Shown in pieces: positions 1 through 6,839 of a stretch of DNA of 9,929 nucleotides. The notes beneath the pieces were generated by a model, which saw nothing but the letters and a program-made list of their open reading frames with translations, had not been told where the DNA came from and did no database searches. A program made the position numbers and the translations under genes. The stretch's first letter is position 1. Every line of letters starts with the position of its first letter. The stretch is taken from positions 1 to 9,929 of the forward strand of contig JAVVFH010000127.1 of the NCBI GenBank assembly GCA_032250585.1. The letters run 5' to 3'. Source of the stretch: JAVVFH01 sp032250585. GTDB taxonomy: Bacteria > Pseudomonadota > Gammaproteobacteria > Xanthomonadales > SZUA-36.

Positions 1-234
1 GCGCGCGGCCGCCTGCCGCCGGATTTCATCGGCGTGGAGTTGCTCGATACCCGCCATCCGGGCGAACAGTTCGGCGACCTCTTCGTTGTTATGGGTGTTC
101 ATGACCTCCGCCAATTCGGCGTAGCGCTCGGACGCCTCGACCTCCAGCGCCAGCGCACAGGCCAGCAAATCCACGAGGCTGTTTGGTTCGGCCGCCGGTT
201 CCGCCGGCCGGTTTTTGTCCACGGTCTCGTTCAT
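1..234 (-). CDS. Ferritin-like (rubrerythrin-type) diiron protein, N-terminal part
   Basis: Only the first 78 residues are visible; the gene continues past the left edge. After a Pro/Ala/Glu-rich leader (about residues 1-18) comes an amphipathic helix with ALEVEASERY (Glu31/Glu33), then a second helix with Glu64-Gln-Leu-His67. A Glu in helix A followed by an ExxH in helix B is the first half of a ferritin/rubrerythrin diiron site; the second half would lie outside the window. Its ATG overlaps the korB stop as ATGA, so translation is probably coupled to KorB. No signal peptide is seen, so it should be cytoplasmic. The family includes peroxide-reducing rubrerythrins and iron-storage or oxidase proteins. 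Here it may protect the oxygen-sensitive oxidoreductase or handle iron, but that is inference from position. The exact subfamily and any rubredoxin domain cannot be judged from the fragment. Confidence 0.72.
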   Translation of the reverse strand, partial: MNETVDKNRPAEPAAEPNSLVDLLACALALEVEASERYAELAEVMNTHNNEEVAELFARMAGIEQLHADEIRRQAAAR

Positions 235-1076
235 ATGCAAAATTCCTCACCCAGGGATGCCGGGTCGTCAAATTGGTTGCAGGGGTTGATCCGGTACGGC
301 GGGCGATCGCCCTGGTAAAGAATACCAAGATTGAAGCCGTCGTCGGTCATGATGCGCCTGGCCGCCCGCGCCGGATCGTCGGTGGTGGGCACGGGGGCGG
401 TGCGCACCAGATTGCGCCATTCCCTCTGATCCGGGCGGAAGGTGACACAGGGGCTGAGGATCTGCACGAAGGAGAACCCGGGGTGCCGAATCGCCTCCAT
501 GATCATTTCCATGGTGCCGCGGGTGTCGCCGGAGAATGCGCGCGCCACGAAATTGGCGCCCGAGGCCAGTGCGATCACCAGCGGCTGGAAGGGCCGGATG
601 CCGGTCCCGCCGGGTGTCAGGACATTGTCCCAGTCCGGGTCGGTGGTCGGCGAAGCCTGGCCCTTGGTCATCCCGTAGACCTGGTTGTCCATGACGATAT
701 AGGTGATGTCGACATTGCGCCGGCAGGCGTGCAAAAAGTGGTTGCCACCGATGGAAAAGCCGTCGCCGTCGCCGCCCGTGCAGATCACGGTCAACTCCGG
801 CCGGGCCACCTTCAGGCCGGTGGCCGCCGGCAGCGAACGCCCGTGCACGCCGTGGAAGCCATAACAACTGCTGTAGGCGGGTATCCGCGAAGAGCAACCG
901 ATGCCCGACATCACGGCGACATTTTCCGGCCGCAAAGACAAGCCGGCCAATGCCTTGGAGATGGTCATCAGCACGGCGTAATCCCCGCAGCCCGGGCACC
1001 AGATCGGCTTGACCTTGGACTTGAAATCCACCGGTTTCAGCGGCGGCTGTTCCCTAAGCACGGCATTTTCGTTCAT
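231..1076 (-). CDS. korB: 2-oxoacid (2-oxoglutarate):ferredoxin oxidoreductase, beta subunit
   Basis: This is the thiamine-diphosphate-binding beta subunit (281 residues) that partners KorA in oxidising a 2-oxoacid with CoA to acyl-CoA, CO2 and reduced ferredoxin. Visible marks are Cys27-Pro-Gly-Cys30, Cys61 (GIGCSS) and Cys210 (LSPC), a set expected to hold a [4Fe-4S] cluster. The ThDP/Mg motif is GGDGDG at 101-106, continuing to MDNQVYGMTKGQ near 129-140. The start is chosen at the ATG overlapping the korA stop (ATGA), because GGAG lies six bases upstream. An in-frame ATG four codons earlier (1088) has no well-spaced ribosome site. The stop overlaps the start of the ferritin-like gene. The 2-oxoglutarate assignment rests on the benzoyl-CoA reductase context; the sequence alone shows only the 2-oxoacid:ferredoxin oxidoreductase family, so pyruvate or another 2-oxoacid remains possible. 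Confidence 0.93.
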   Translation of the reverse strand: MNENAVLREQPPLKPVDFKSKVKPIWCPGCGDYAVLMTISKALAGLSLRPENVAVMSGIGCSSRIPAYSSCYGFHGVHGRSLPAATGLKVARPELTVICTGGDGDGFSIGGNHFLHACRRNVDITYIVMDNQVYGMTKGQASPTTDPDWDNVLTPGGTGIRPFQPLVIALASGANFVARAFSGDTRGTMEMIMEAIRHPGFSFVQILSPCVTFRPDQREWRNLVRTAPVPTTDDPARAARRIMTDDGFNLGILYQGDRPPYRINPCNQFDDPASLGEEFCI

Positions 1077-2824
1077 AGTTGACTCCATGACCTGATTTTC
1101 TCGACCAATTCATCGGCACGCATCAACAGCGGCCCGGCGCGGTGATGCACGGTACGGTCTTCCGGCAGACTGTAATGGGCGGACAGGTAACGATTGAACT
1201 GGCCGGAGTGACTCTGTTCGATGACGAGGACTTTTTTCACCCCGGCCAGCGCGGCGGCAAATTTTTCGGGTTGCACCGGCGCCAGCAGGCGGATCGCCAG
1301 GGTCCGCACCTTGTCGACGCCTTCACGCCGCAGCCGGTTCATCGCCTCGCGCACCGGGCCCGTGGTCGAGCCCCAGGTGATCACGGCGTGATCGCCCTCG
1401 CCCTCGAGTTCCGCCCAGTAATCCCCGTAATCATATTCGGTGATCTTGCGCGACCGCTTGTCCAACTGCAGGCTGTGATTTTCGGCCGTGCTCGAGGGCA
1501 AGCCGGTGGGCGTGTGCTCCAGGCCCGTGGCCGTGTACTGCCCGCCGGGCGTGCCGGGCACGGACATCGGCGACACGCCGCTCTCGGTCAGGGCATAGCG
1601 CTGGTAAGCGGCACCGGGTTCAGCGGCCGTTGCGCGCTCGGCCTGCATTGCCATCGGCACCGGTTCGTCGATGATCAGGTTGGCCTGCCCGAGGAACTGG
1701 TCGGACAACACGATGGCCGGCACCTGCAGGGCCTCGGCCAGGACCACCGACCATTGGCCCGTGAACAGGCAATCGGCTACCGAAATTGGCGCAAGTACCA
1801 GGTGAGGCGCTTCGCCATGCAGTCCATATACTGCAATATTGAGGTCCGTTTGCTCCGACGTGGTCGGAATGCCGGTCGAGGGGCCGCCGCGCATGACATC
1901 GACCACCACCAGCGGAGTCTCCGAACTGACCGCCAGGCCGAGGCTTTCCATCATCAATGCCAGGCCCGGGCCGGAGGTGGCGGTCATCGACGGGATGCCG
2001 CCGAAAGAGGCGCCCACCGCCATGTTGATCGAAGCCAGTTCGTCCTCGGCCTGGATCAAGGCGCCACCCACCTGCGGCAGTTTGGGCGCCATCCATTCCA
2101 GAATTTCCGTCGCTGGCGTGATCGGGTAGGCAGCCACGAACCGGATGCCGCCGCGAAGGGCGCCCAGGCCCATGGCCTCGTTGCCGCTGATGATCCAGCG
2201 CCGGCCGCTGCCGCGCGGGGCGACGGGCACGGGGCGCTTGTCGATGCCCACGGCGGCCAAGCGGCCGGCCGCGACAGTTTCGAGGCTGGTCTTGAGCACT
2301 TCCTCACCCTTTTGCGCCAGCTTTTTGGTCAATACGAATTCAATGGATTCCTGCGACAGGCCGATGATTTCGGCAATCACCCCGAGCGCAATCATGTTGC
2401 CGCGGCCTTTTTTGACCTGTTTCGCCAGTTCGCTGATCGGCAATTCCTGCACCTGCGCGCCGGCCCGGGCGATGGCCGCCGGTATTTCACCCTTGGCCGG
2501 GTCGCAGATGATCAGGCTGTCGGGGTCGGTCGGAATCTCCGAGGCAAAACGATCGACGTTGTTCCAGTCCATGGCCAGCAGGATATCGAAGCGGTCGCTG
2601 GCCGAATCGACCGGGACCGAGCTGAGCCTGACCATGGCCGCCGCCTCGCCGCCACGGATCTGCGGGCCGACCGAGCGGGTCTGCAAACCGAACGATCCGA
2701 GCTTGGCGCAGGCTTCCAGCAGGAGGTTTCCGGTGGTCATCGCACCGGCTCCGCCACTGCCGACGACGGCGATGGACAGGGTTTTCGTATCATCCAATGT
2801 ATGTGTTCGCACGATGGCATCCAT
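1073..2824 (-). CDS. korA: 2-oxoacid (2-oxoglutarate):ferredoxin oxidoreductase, fused gamma-alpha subunit
   Basis: This 583-residue protein carries a gamma domain at the N-terminus (about 15-195; GSGGAGAMTTGN from residue 22, then SVGPQIRGGE) fused to the alpha domain (about 210-583; Tyr233-Pro-Ile-Thr-Pro237, QAEDELASINMAVGAS, TSGPG, GGPSTG-PTTSEQ-D). YPITP and the TSGPG region form part of the thiamine diphosphate and substrate site in this family. There is no integral ferredoxin (delta) domain, so electrons must leave through KorB to a separate ferredoxin, plausibly the one encoded after bcrD. Such two-subunit enzymes are known to regenerate reduced ferredoxin for benzoyl-CoA reductase in Thauera-type cells. 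The gene is transcribed divergently from bcrC and overlaps korB by ATGA. The ribosome site before the chosen ATG is poor; a GTG four codons in is an alternative. Confidence 0.93.
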   Translation of the reverse strand: MDAIVRTHTLDDTKTLSIAVVGSGGAGAMTTGNLLLEACAKLGSFGLQTRSVGPQIRGGEAAAMVRLSSVPVDSASDRFDILLAMDWNNVDRFASEIPTDPDSLIICDPAKGEIPAAIARAGAQVQELPISELAKQVKKGRGNMIALGVIAEIIGLSQESIEFVLTKKLAQKGEEVLKTSLETVAAGRLAAVGIDKRPVPVAPRGSGRRWIISGNEAMGLGALRGGIRFVAAYPITPATEILEWMAPKLPQVGGALIQAEDELASINMAVGASFGGIPSMTATSGPGLALMMESLGLAVSSETPLVVVDVMRGGPSTGIPTTSEQTDLNIAVYGLHGEAPHLVLAPISVADCLFTGQWSVVLAEALQVPAIVLSDQFLGQANLIIDEPVPMAMQAERATAAEPGAAYQRYALTESGVSPMSVPGTPGGQYTATGLEHTPTGLPSSTAENHSLQLDKRSRKITEYDYGDYWAELEGEGDHAVITWGSTTGPVREAMNRLRREGVDKVRTLAIRLLAPVQPEKFAAALAGVKKVLVIEQSHSGQFNRYLSAHYSLPEDRTVHHRAGPLLMRADELVEKIRSWSQL

Positions 2825-2844
2825 TTGAGGTGAAGTCCTGATTG

Positions 2845-2873
2845 TTGTTTCCGACTTGATTTATGGCTATAAA
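2845..2873 (+). promoter_or_regulatory. Candidate sigma70-type promoter of the bcr operon
   Basis: TTGTTT (2845-2850) and TATAAA (2868-2873) are separated by exactly 17 bp. The -10 box matches the consensus at five of six positions; the -35 box is weaker. Transcription would begin around 2880, giving a leader of roughly 95 nt before bcrC. The inverted repeat at 2875-2888 lies directly after the -10 box and would cover the start point. Spacing and location are seen in the sequence; promoter activity is inference. Confidence 0.5.
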
Positions 2874-2874
2874 G

Positions 2875-2903
2875 GGTATTAATATACCACAATAGGTATT
2901 TAA
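2875..2903. promoter_or_regulatory. Putative operator in the kor/bcr divergent promoter (GGTAT-N4-ATACC plus tail)
   Basis: GGTAT (2875-2879) and ATACC (2884-2888) form a perfect inverted repeat with a 4-bp spacer. ACAATA follows (2889-2894), then a third GGTAT half-site (2895-2899), exactly 20 bp from the first and so on the same helix face, and TTAA at 2900-2903. The same GGTAT-N4-ATACC-ACAATA, with TTAA at the same offset, recurs at 9608-9636 before the hemerythrin gene. The repeat overlaps the predicted bcr start site, which suits a repressor. In the korA direction TATTGT (reverse of 2889-2894) could be a weak -10 box. The 5-N4-5 geometry would suit a Crp/Fnr-type dimer, but the half-site is not the FNR consensus TTGAT; Rrf2 or TetR proteins are equally possible. 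The binding protein is unknown. Confidence 0.6.
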
Positions 2904-2974
2904 GTCGAGCCGTATGTTGATTCGGCATAACGCTTCACCCGGAACGGGCTAACGACCAGGACCAGCAACCGACA

Positions 2975-4165
2975 ATGAATCAAGTAGAATCCATGACGAC
3001 CAGTGAGCAAATCATCGAGCATTGCCAGTCGCTCTTCGATGATCTCGAATTTACCGCGGCGCGTAACTGGAAAGACGCCGAGCCGGACCGCAAGGTGATC
3101 GCCTTCATGCCCATCTACGTGCCGCGCGAGATCATCCATGCTGCCGGCATGCTGCCACTGGGCGTCTTCGGCGGCGGCGACCAATTGGAGGTAATCCAGG
3201 GCGACGCCTATTTCCAGAGCTACATCTGCCGCATACCCCGCTCGACGATCGAGCTGGTGCTCACGGGGCGGCTCGATTTCGTCGATGGAATGCTGTTTCC
3301 GAGCATCTGCGACGTCATCCGCAACCTGTCGGGCATGTTGAAACTGATCCGGCCGGAGGTGTATTCGCATTACTTCGATGTGCCGCAGAATTACGAGGAC
3401 GGCGTCGGCGGTGAATACTACACGCGCGAACTGCAGGACCTGCGCAAGGGCCTCGAAAAACTGAGCGGCCGCGAAATCACCGACGAGGCCCTGCGCAATT
3501 CCATCGAGGTGTTCAATGAAAATCGCCGCCTGGTCAATCGTTTCTATGAGCTGCGCGCGAAATATCCATGGCGGGTGCCCGCTGCCGAGGCCTATCTGCT
3601 GATGCGGGCCGGCATGTTGATGCCCGTCGAAGAGCACAACCAGTTGCTGCTCGATTACATGACCATCGCCGAGAAGACGGAGCGCCCGCAGCGCGACAAC
3701 TGCCGCGTGGTGGTGACGGGCATGTTCTGTGAACAGCCACCCCTGAACCTGATCAAGTCCATCGAACTGGCCGGCTGCTACGTCATCGACGACGATTTCA
3801 TGCTGGTCAACCGCTGGCTGACCGAAGACGTGCCGCTGGAAGGTGATCCGCTGCACAACCTGTCGATGGCATTCATTCATCACTCCGCCAAAACGTCCGC
3901 AACCTACGAGCCGAATGAAGAGGAAAAAGGCCTGTATCTCGTCGACGCCGTGCGGCGCAGCGATGCCGAAGGCGTCATTTTTGCCGCGCCGAGTTTCTGC
4001 GACCCGGCGCTGCTCGAACGCCCGATGCTGCAGGACGCTCTGAATGCGGCCAACATTCCGTATATTTCATTCAAATACGCAGAAAATTCCGGACAAATGC
4101 AACCGATCCGTGAGCAGGCGGGAACATTTGCCGACTCGATCAAACTATGGGGAGCCGAAGCGTGA
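2975..4165 (+). CDS. bcrC: Benzoyl-CoA reductase (class I), subunit C
   Basis: One of the two substrate-side subunits of ATP-dependent benzoyl-CoA reductase, which reduces the aromatic ring of benzoyl-CoA to cyclohexa-1,5-diene-1-carboxyl-CoA. The 396 residues (about 45 kDa) belong to the 2-hydroxyacyl-CoA dehydratase D-component (HgdB/FldBC-like) superfamily. Diagnostic stretches are VYVPREIIHAAGMLPLG and GGGDQLEV near the N-terminus. Cys85 (YICR), Cys112 (SICD) and Cys342 (SFCD) are the likely [4Fe-4S] ligands. First gene of the bcr operon; its stop overlaps the bcrB start as GTGA. The chosen ATG has AGGA 13 bases upstream, which is long; the ATG at 2993 (Met7) is an alternative with no better ribosome site. 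Not confused with BcrB, which lacks the GGGDQLEV stretch and is longer. Confidence 0.93.
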   Translation: MNQVESMTTSEQIIEHCQSLFDDLEFTAARNWKDAEPDRKVIAFMPIYVPREIIHAAGMLPLGVFGGGDQLEVIQGDAYFQSYICRIPRSTIELVLTGRLDFVDGMLFPSICDVIRNLSGMLKLIRPEVYSHYFDVPQNYEDGVGGEYYTRELQDLRKGLEKLSGREITDEALRNSIEVFNENRRLVNRFYELRAKYPWRVPAAEAYLLMRAGMLMPVEEHNQLLLDYMTIAEKTERPQRDNCRVVVTGMFCEQPPLNLIKSIELAGCYVIDDDFMLVNRWLTEDVPLEGDPLHNLSMAFIHHSAKTSATYEPNEEEKGLYLVDAVRRSDAEGVIFAAPSFCDPALLERPMLQDALNAANIPYISFKYAENSGQMQPIREQAGTFADSIKLWGAEA

Positions 4166-5463
4166 ACTCAGCAATTTCAGTCAAGACCGTCGACAGCCGT
4201 GACGTGCAGAAAGACCAATCGATGCAAAAGCAGAAGGAGATGATCGAGGCAAACTTCGATCGGCTCGCAAACGTCCGCGAATCGGGCCAGAAAGTCTCCT
4301 ACACCTATGTGCCGGGCAACCTGAACGAGTTGGTCATGTGCTTCAACATGGTCGGCAATTATCCCGAGATCAACGCCTTGCAGCTCGGGATGCGCAAAAA
4401 GACCGGCATGAACATCATGGAGGCCGAGCGCAGCGGGCACTCGGAAGACGTCTGTACCTATGTCAAATCGGACATCGGCATGATGCGCAAGGGCAATATC
4501 GGGCCCACGGGCCAGCCCTTGCCGGAACCCGATCTGCTACTGCTTTCCTACACCGGCTGCTTCACCTTCATGAAGTGGTTCGAGCTGCTGCGTCACGAAT
4601 ACAAGTGCGAGACCGCCATGCTTCATGTGCCCTACCAGGGCGACGGCGAAATCACCGACAGCATGCGCGACTACGTGGTCAAGCAGCTCAGGGAAGAGGT
4701 CATTCCGAAGCTGGAGAAGGTCAGCGGCGTCAAGTTCGACATCGACCGGCTGCGCCAATACATGCGCGCATCGGCGAAGGCCGAAGACGACCTCGTCTGG
4801 GTGCTGCAGTCGGCGAAGCTCACGCCCTCCCCGATCGATGCCTATTTCGGAGCGATTTACTATGTCGGGCCGATTTTCTCGGCGTTCCGCGGCACCGAAG
4901 ACGCCGTCACCTACTATGATCTGTTGCGCAAGGAAATCGAGGAACGGATCGCGGCCGGCAAGGGCCCGGTGACTCCGGATGGCGACATGGGCGAGGAAAA
5001 ATACCGCCTGGTCACCGAAGGACCGCCAAACTATACCCACATGCGCGAGTTCTGGAAGATGTTTTACGAAGAAGGTGCCGTGGTCGTGGCCAGCACCTAC
5101 GCCAAGGTCGGCGGCCTGTACGACTACGGCTTCCGCCACGATCCGGACCGGCCGCTGGAGTCACTCGCCGAATACTGCCTGGGCTGCTACACCAACCACA
5201 GCCTGCCCAAGCGGGTCGACATGCTGGTCAATTATATCAACGAATACGAAGCTGACGGGTTGCTGATCAACTCGATCAAGAGCTGCAACAGCTTCTCGGC
5301 AGGACAGCTGCTGATGATGCGCGAGGTGGAAAAGCGTACCGGCAAGCCGGCGGCCTTCATTGAAACCGACCTCGTCGACCCGCGTTACTTTTCGGCGGCC
5401 AACGTCAAAAACCGTTTGGAGAGCTACTTCCAGATGGTCGACCATAAACGGCGAGCCGTTTAA
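4162..5463 (+). CDS. bcrB: Benzoyl-CoA reductase (class I), subunit B
   Basis: Second substrate-side subunit (433 residues, about 50 kDa), a paralogue of BcrC in the HgdB/FldBC-like superfamily. With BcrC it forms the half of the complex that binds benzoyl-CoA and receives electrons from BcrAD. Candidate cluster-ligating cysteines are Cys133 (YTGCFTFMKWFE), Cys339/Cys342 (EYCLGCYTNHSLPKR) and Cys375 (IKSCNS). The GTG start at 4162 is preferred because it overlaps the bcrC stop (GTGA) and has GGGGAG seven bases upstream. The in-frame ATG at 4147 would place that ribosome site inside the gene and add five residues. A perfect 8-bp inverted repeat lies across the stop codon and a 58-bp gap separates it from bcrA. 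About 30 residues precede the conserved part. Confidence 0.93.
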   Translation: MNSAISVKTVDSRDVQKDQSMQKQKEMIEANFDRLANVRESGQKVSYTYVPGNLNELVMCFNMVGNYPEINALQLGMRKKTGMNIMEAERSGHSEDVCTYVKSDIGMMRKGNIGPTGQPLPEPDLLLLSYTGCFTFMKWFELLRHEYKCETAMLHVPYQGDGEITDSMRDYVVKQLREEVIPKLEKVSGVKFDIDRLRQYMRASAKAEDDLVWVLQSAKLTPSPIDAYFGAIYYVGPIFSAFRGTEDAVTYYDLLRKEIEERIAAGKGPVTPDGDMGEEKYRLVTEGPPNYTHMREFWKMFYEEGAVVVASTYAKVGGLYDYGFRHDPDRPLESLAEYCLGCYTNHSLPKRVDMLVNYINEYEADGLLINSIKSCNSFSAGQLLMMREVEKRTGKPAAFIETDLVDPRYFSAANVKNRLESYFQMVDHKRRAV

Positions 5464-5466
5464 TGG
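5442..5466 (+). other. Stem-loop across the bcrB stop codon
   Basis: TAAACGGC (5445-5452) and GCCGTTTA (5455-5462) are perfect reverse complements separated only by GA, so the RNA would form a tight hairpin with a CGAG tetraloop. CCA (5442-5444) and TGG (5464-5466) extend the stem past a one-base bulge. It contains the bcrB TAA stop and precedes the 58-bp gap to bcrA. No U-tract follows, so it is not a classical terminator. Possible roles are transcript processing or stabilisation; this is inference. Confidence 0.5.
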
Positions 5467-5521
5467 CCCGTCGTTCAATTGCCTGGCACACCAGCCTCCA
5501 CCACGGAACAGGAAGCGGATA

Positions 5522-6838
5522 ATGCAGTGTTTTATCGGAATCGATCTGGGATCGACCACCACCAAGGCCATCGTGATGGATGAAAACCGGTCCATTCTCG
5601 GGCGCGGAATCACCAACTCACGCTCCAATTACGATACCGCCGCGGCCGTATCCAAGCAGGAAGCGCACATCGATTCGCGGTTCACCCTGCTGCGGCGCGA
5701 GCTCACCCGGCACTCGAAGCTCGAAGTCGGGATCGACGAGTTTCTGGTCGACCTGGAGCGTAATTTCAGACGCGAGCAGTTCCTCGAGCAACTGGAGGAT
5801 CTGCAGGCCACCTGCGTGGACAACATCAAGGGGTCCCGTTTCGAAGGCGTCGAAAAAGGTATCGAGGAAGGGCTCACGCAGATTTTTTCCATGGTCAGCG
5901 AAGAAGCAGCGGCCATGTTCGCGCCCGGCGCGGTGCGCAAATCGGATTTCTTCCGCGACATCGCCGGAGCACGCTATCTGACTTTTGCCGAAGATGTGGC
6001 CCGGCAAATGGGTTTGGCCTATGATTTGCTCATCAACGTCTACGACCGGGCGATCATCGAAGTGGAAAACCGGCCTCCGGGCGGCAATCTGAAAGGCAAG
6101 ATCACCAAAGGCTTTGCCAACCTGGTGGCGGAACGCCCGGAGCTGGACCAATACGCGGAAATCTTCAAGGCAGCCATCGACAAGTCCTTCGACGTGGAAC
6201 TGGAAGAGACTTACCTGATCGGCACCGGCTACGGCCGCGTCCGGCTGCCCTTTTCCAAGGAGCACATCCGCTCGGAGATCCTGTGCCACGGGCTCGGCGC
6301 ACACGTCATGCACGAAGGCACCCGCACGGTGCTCGATATCGGCGGGCAGGACACCAAGGCCATCCAGGTCGACCCGAACGGCATCGTGCAGAATTTCCAG
6401 ATGAACGACCGTTGCGCCGCCGGTTGCGGCCGCTATTTGGGCTACATCGCCGATGAAATGAAAATGGGCCTGCATGAGCTGGGGCCAATGGCAATGAAAT
6501 CGACCAAGACCGTGCGCATCAATTCGACCTGCACGGTGTTCGCCGGCGCCGAGCTGCGTGACCGCCTGGCGCTGGGTGAAAAACGCGAGGACATTCTGGC
6601 CGGCCTGCATCGTTCGATCATTCTGCGGGCCATGTCCATCGTCGCCCGTTCCGGCGGCATCACCGATCAGTTCACCTTTACCGGCGGCGTGGCCAAGAAC
6701 GAAGCGGCCGTGCGCGAACTCGAGAAACTGGTCGAGGAGAATTACGGTGCAATGACGATCAACATCAACCCCGAATCGATTTACGCGGGATCCCTGGGGG
6801 CCGCCACTTTCGCCCACCGGGCCGTAATGGAGTCTTGA
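5522..6838 (+). CDS. bcrA: Benzoyl-CoA reductase (class I), ATPase subunit A
   Basis: Large ATP-hydrolysing subunit (438 residues, about 49 kDa) of the ASKHA fold (BadF/BadG/BcrA/BcrD family). It pairs with BcrD around a bridging [4Fe-4S] cluster and drives electrons from ferredoxin to BcrBC at the cost of ATP. Visible motifs: phosphate-1 loop GIDLGSTTTK (6-15), phosphate-2 loop from Asp272 (DIGGQDTK), cluster region NDRC298AAGC302G with Cys337 in NSTC, and adenosine motif FTGGVAKN (386-393). Between the first loop and the rest is a stretch of about 190 residues absent from BcrD; this long form is the mark of the Thauera type and separates it from the shorter ATPases of the Azoarcus (bzd) type. 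The ATG has AGGA eight bases upstream. An open frame extends upstream into bcrB but has no support as coding. Confidence 0.94.
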   Translation: MQCFIGIDLGSTTTKAIVMDENRSILGRGITNSRSNYDTAAAVSKQEAHIDSRFTLLRRELTRHSKLEVGIDEFLVDLERNFRREQFLEQLEDLQATCVDNIKGSRFEGVEKGIEEGLTQIFSMVSEEAAAMFAPGAVRKSDFFRDIAGARYLTFAEDVARQMGLAYDLLINVYDRAIIEVENRPPGGNLKGKITKGFANLVAERPELDQYAEIFKAAIDKSFDVELEETYLIGTGYGRVRLPFSKEHIRSEILCHGLGAHVMHEGTRTVLDIGGQDTKAIQVDPNGIVQNFQMNDRCAAGCGRYLGYIADEMKMGLHELGPMAMKSTKTVRINSTCTVFAGAELRDRLALGEKREDILAGLHRSIILRAMSIVARSGGITDQFTFTGGVAKNEAAVRELEKLVEENYGAMTININPESIYAGSLGAATFAHRAVMES

Positions 6839-6839
6839 C

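Noticed and set aside
183..1082. Plus-strand open frame opposite korB
   Set aside because: Low-complexity His/Gly/Arg-rich translation mirroring korB, with no start signal.
1142..2833. Plus-strand open frame of 563 residues opposite korA
   Set aside because: Arg/Gly/His-rich translation with no domain, complementary to a well-identified korA; a composition artefact.
2919..2932. Possible FNR box (TTGAT followed by CATAA) in the bcrC leader
   Set aside because: The left arm is perfect but the right arm matches ATCAA at only two of five positions, and it would lie downstream of the predicted start site.
5360..5521. Upstream extension of the bcrA open frame into bcrB
   Set aside because: The ASKHA fold begins almost at the ATG at 5522, which has a good ribosome site; the extension overlaps bcrB coding sequence and a hairpin.
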